From Clostridia bacterium (lineage in GTDB: Bacteria; Bacillota; Clostridia; Saccharofermentanales; Saccharofermentanaceae), in assembly GCA_017881645.1 (NCBI GenBank), contig JADGQQ010000115.1, positions 1-6,310 of the forward strand: a stretch of DNA of 6,310 bases, given 5' to 3'. A program made the translations under genes and the position numbers. How positions within the stretch are numbered: the first letter of the stretch is position 1; every line of letters starts with the position of its first letter. The notes under the pieces were generated by a model. The model saw nothing but the letters and a program-made list of their open reading frames with translations. It had not been told where the DNA came from and did no database searches. Of the stretch, positions 5,215 through 6,310 are shown piece after piece.

Positions 5215-6310
5215 ATGCCGGGGGATTATTTTCTTGGAAACCGTCCGGATCAATCGGGTTCTTTCGTAAGAAAGATTCTGATCGGTGTCTGCCTGAGCGT
5301 TTTATTGCTGTCTGCAGTTATATTTGGATATTTGTATATCTATAATGCACGTCTTTCTTCTGTTCTTCCTGCTTTTCAGAAGAGCATTGATACGAGGGAG
5401 TATGACAAAGCACTGTCGATGTATCGCGACATACAGGCACAGGTCCTGAATCAGGATCCCAATGCATCGTCATCCGGTACAAACGAGAAGCAGGTCATGG
5501 GTTCCATGGAAGATTTCGTGTATGTCCGTGTGGACGATATCGAGAATCAGATTCGAACGGATCGATACGTTCCGAGTGCGGACGATCGGGCGTTTCTTGA
5601 ACAAATGGGTGAATTGACCGGTTCAAGACTTACGATCTGGCTGCAGTCCCTGTGTAAAGAATTTTTGCTGGGAACCATTGAGAAGCCTACTCTGCAGTTT
5701 GTATTTGATCAGGTCGGAGACTATTCCAATGTAGTGTCTGCTGCGTCTCCGCTTGAAAACGAGATTGACGTCATTGAAATCGCAAAAGGCGACGTACAGA
5801 CAGCAGAAAAGTATTATGCCGAACAGTCCTATATCCCGGCTGTCGAAAAATACACGGACATAATCAACAGCTATTCCGGCTTTGTTAGGGCATATGCGTC
5901 CACACGATTAGAAGAATGCAAAAAAACCATGTATGATCCGATTATGGAGGAGTGTGATCAGCTGATCCTGAATTACCGCTATTACACTGCCGAAGAAATC
6001 TTGTCGGATATGGCTCGAATATTTCCTGACGATAAGAAAGTTCAGGCCAAATTGCTTACTGCAACCTCCAATACAGCTCTTGTTGTCCCTTATACCGGTC
6101 GAGTTGAAATGGTATGTATTAAGCCGTTGATCGCGGATACGACACTTGCATTTTCTTCATCCGGAGCTGCTTCTACGGATGCACTCATGCTTACGACCGG
6201 AGAATTCAAAGCCATTCTTGAGCAGCTGTATGCGAAAAACTATATTCTGATTGATATCCATTCGATGGCGGATCTTTCAACCGAAGGCGTTGTTTCTCAG
6301 AAGCCGCTGA
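5215..6310 (+). CDS. Membrane-anchored TPR-like protein entering a probable polysaccharide-deacetylase domain (3' end outside window)
   Basis: The frame is open from the ATG at 5215 to the window edge, giving 365 residues without a stop. Residues 1-20 are polar with R19-K20. Residues 21-43 are one transmembrane helix, so the rest should lie outside the cell. Residues 50-285 are mostly helical with TPR-like units: YDKALSMYRDI (63-73), AEKYYAEQSYIPAVEKY (197-213) and YYTAEEILSDMARIFPDD (256-273). From about 293, VPYTGRVEMVCIKPLIADT and then LTTGEFKAILEQLYAKNYI (326-344) resemble the entry to the NodB-type deacetylase domain of clostridial proteins, where a Thr-x-x-Glu-Phe helix precedes the catalytic core. 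The catalytic Asp/His motifs would lie past the edge, so enzyme activity cannot be judged. The ATG follows the parC stop directly (TAAATG), with GGGGGA (5199-5204) inside parC as the ribosome site, implying translational coupling. The coding call is firm; the deacetylase assignment is from memory of the family and moderate. Confidence 0.75.
   Translation, partial: MPGDYFLGNRPDQSGSFVRKILIGVCLSVLLLSAVIFGYLYIYNARLSSVLPAFQKSIDTREYDKALSMYRDIQAQVLNQDPNASSSGTNEKQVMGSMEDFVYVRVDDIENQIRTDRYVPSADDRAFLEQMGELTGSRLTIWLQSLCKEFLLGTIEKPTLQFVFDQVGDYSNVVSAASPLENEIDVIEIAKGDVQTAEKYYAEQSYIPAVEKYTDIINSYSGFVRAYASTRLEECKKTMYDPIMEECDQLILNYRYYTAEEILSDMARIFPDDKKVQAKLLTATSNTALVVPYTGRVEMVCIKPLIADTTLAFSSSGAASTDALMLTTGEFKAILEQLYAKNYILIDIHSMADLSTEGVVSQKPL

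Noticed and set aside
4852..5253. 133-codon minus-strand frame spanning the parC end and the next gene
   Set aside because: It opposes two well-supported genes and has no ribosome site or recognisable domain.

Overview
The window looks like ordinary chromosomal DNA from a low-to-mid GC Gram-positive bacterium, most likely class Clostridia. The evidence is purine-rich Shine-Dalgarno sites, sigma-A-like promoters, tRNA genes that encode their own CCA end, a lipobox lipoprotein with a bacterial SH3 domain, and a topoisomerase pair whose B-subunit N-terminus (SLKGADRVRKRPGVIFG, then EILSNSIDEAREG) resembles proteins I remember from Lachnospiraceae and relatives. No transposase, integrase, CRISPR array or phage gene was found.

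Layout, left to right, all on the + strand. A short secreted SH3b lipoprotein (24-473) is followed by a 117-base gap with a good promoter (515-543). Two tRNA genes come next, Gly-UCC (591-664) and Arg-UCU (702-778), separated by a compact hairpin. An intrinsic terminator follows the tRNAs (783-844). An extended -10 promoter (857-862) overlaps its end and drives the main operon. That operon holds a GyrB/ParE-type subunit (901-2886) and a GyrA/ParC-type subunit (2938-5214). Directly after the parC stop codon begins a membrane-anchored, TPR-like protein that runs off the right edge (5215-6310) and appears to be entering a polysaccharide-deacetylase-type domain.

The ParE-like and ParC-like proteins should form an A2B2 type IIA topoisomerase. 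B supplies the GHKL ATPase and Toprim metal site, and A supplies the DNA-cleaving tyrosine (Tyr149) and a C-terminal DNA-binding domain. The A subunit lacks a recognisable GyrA box, so decatenation (topoisomerase IV) fits better than gyrase. The pair keeps its catalytic residues but departs from the bacterial consensus at several well-known positions: Met instead of Ser in the quinolone-binding helix, Asn instead of His in the ATP-lid glycine motif, and Gln instead of His after the Toprim DxD. These changes, two of which recall eukaryotic topoisomerase II, are the most interesting content here. I do not see a wholly new system.
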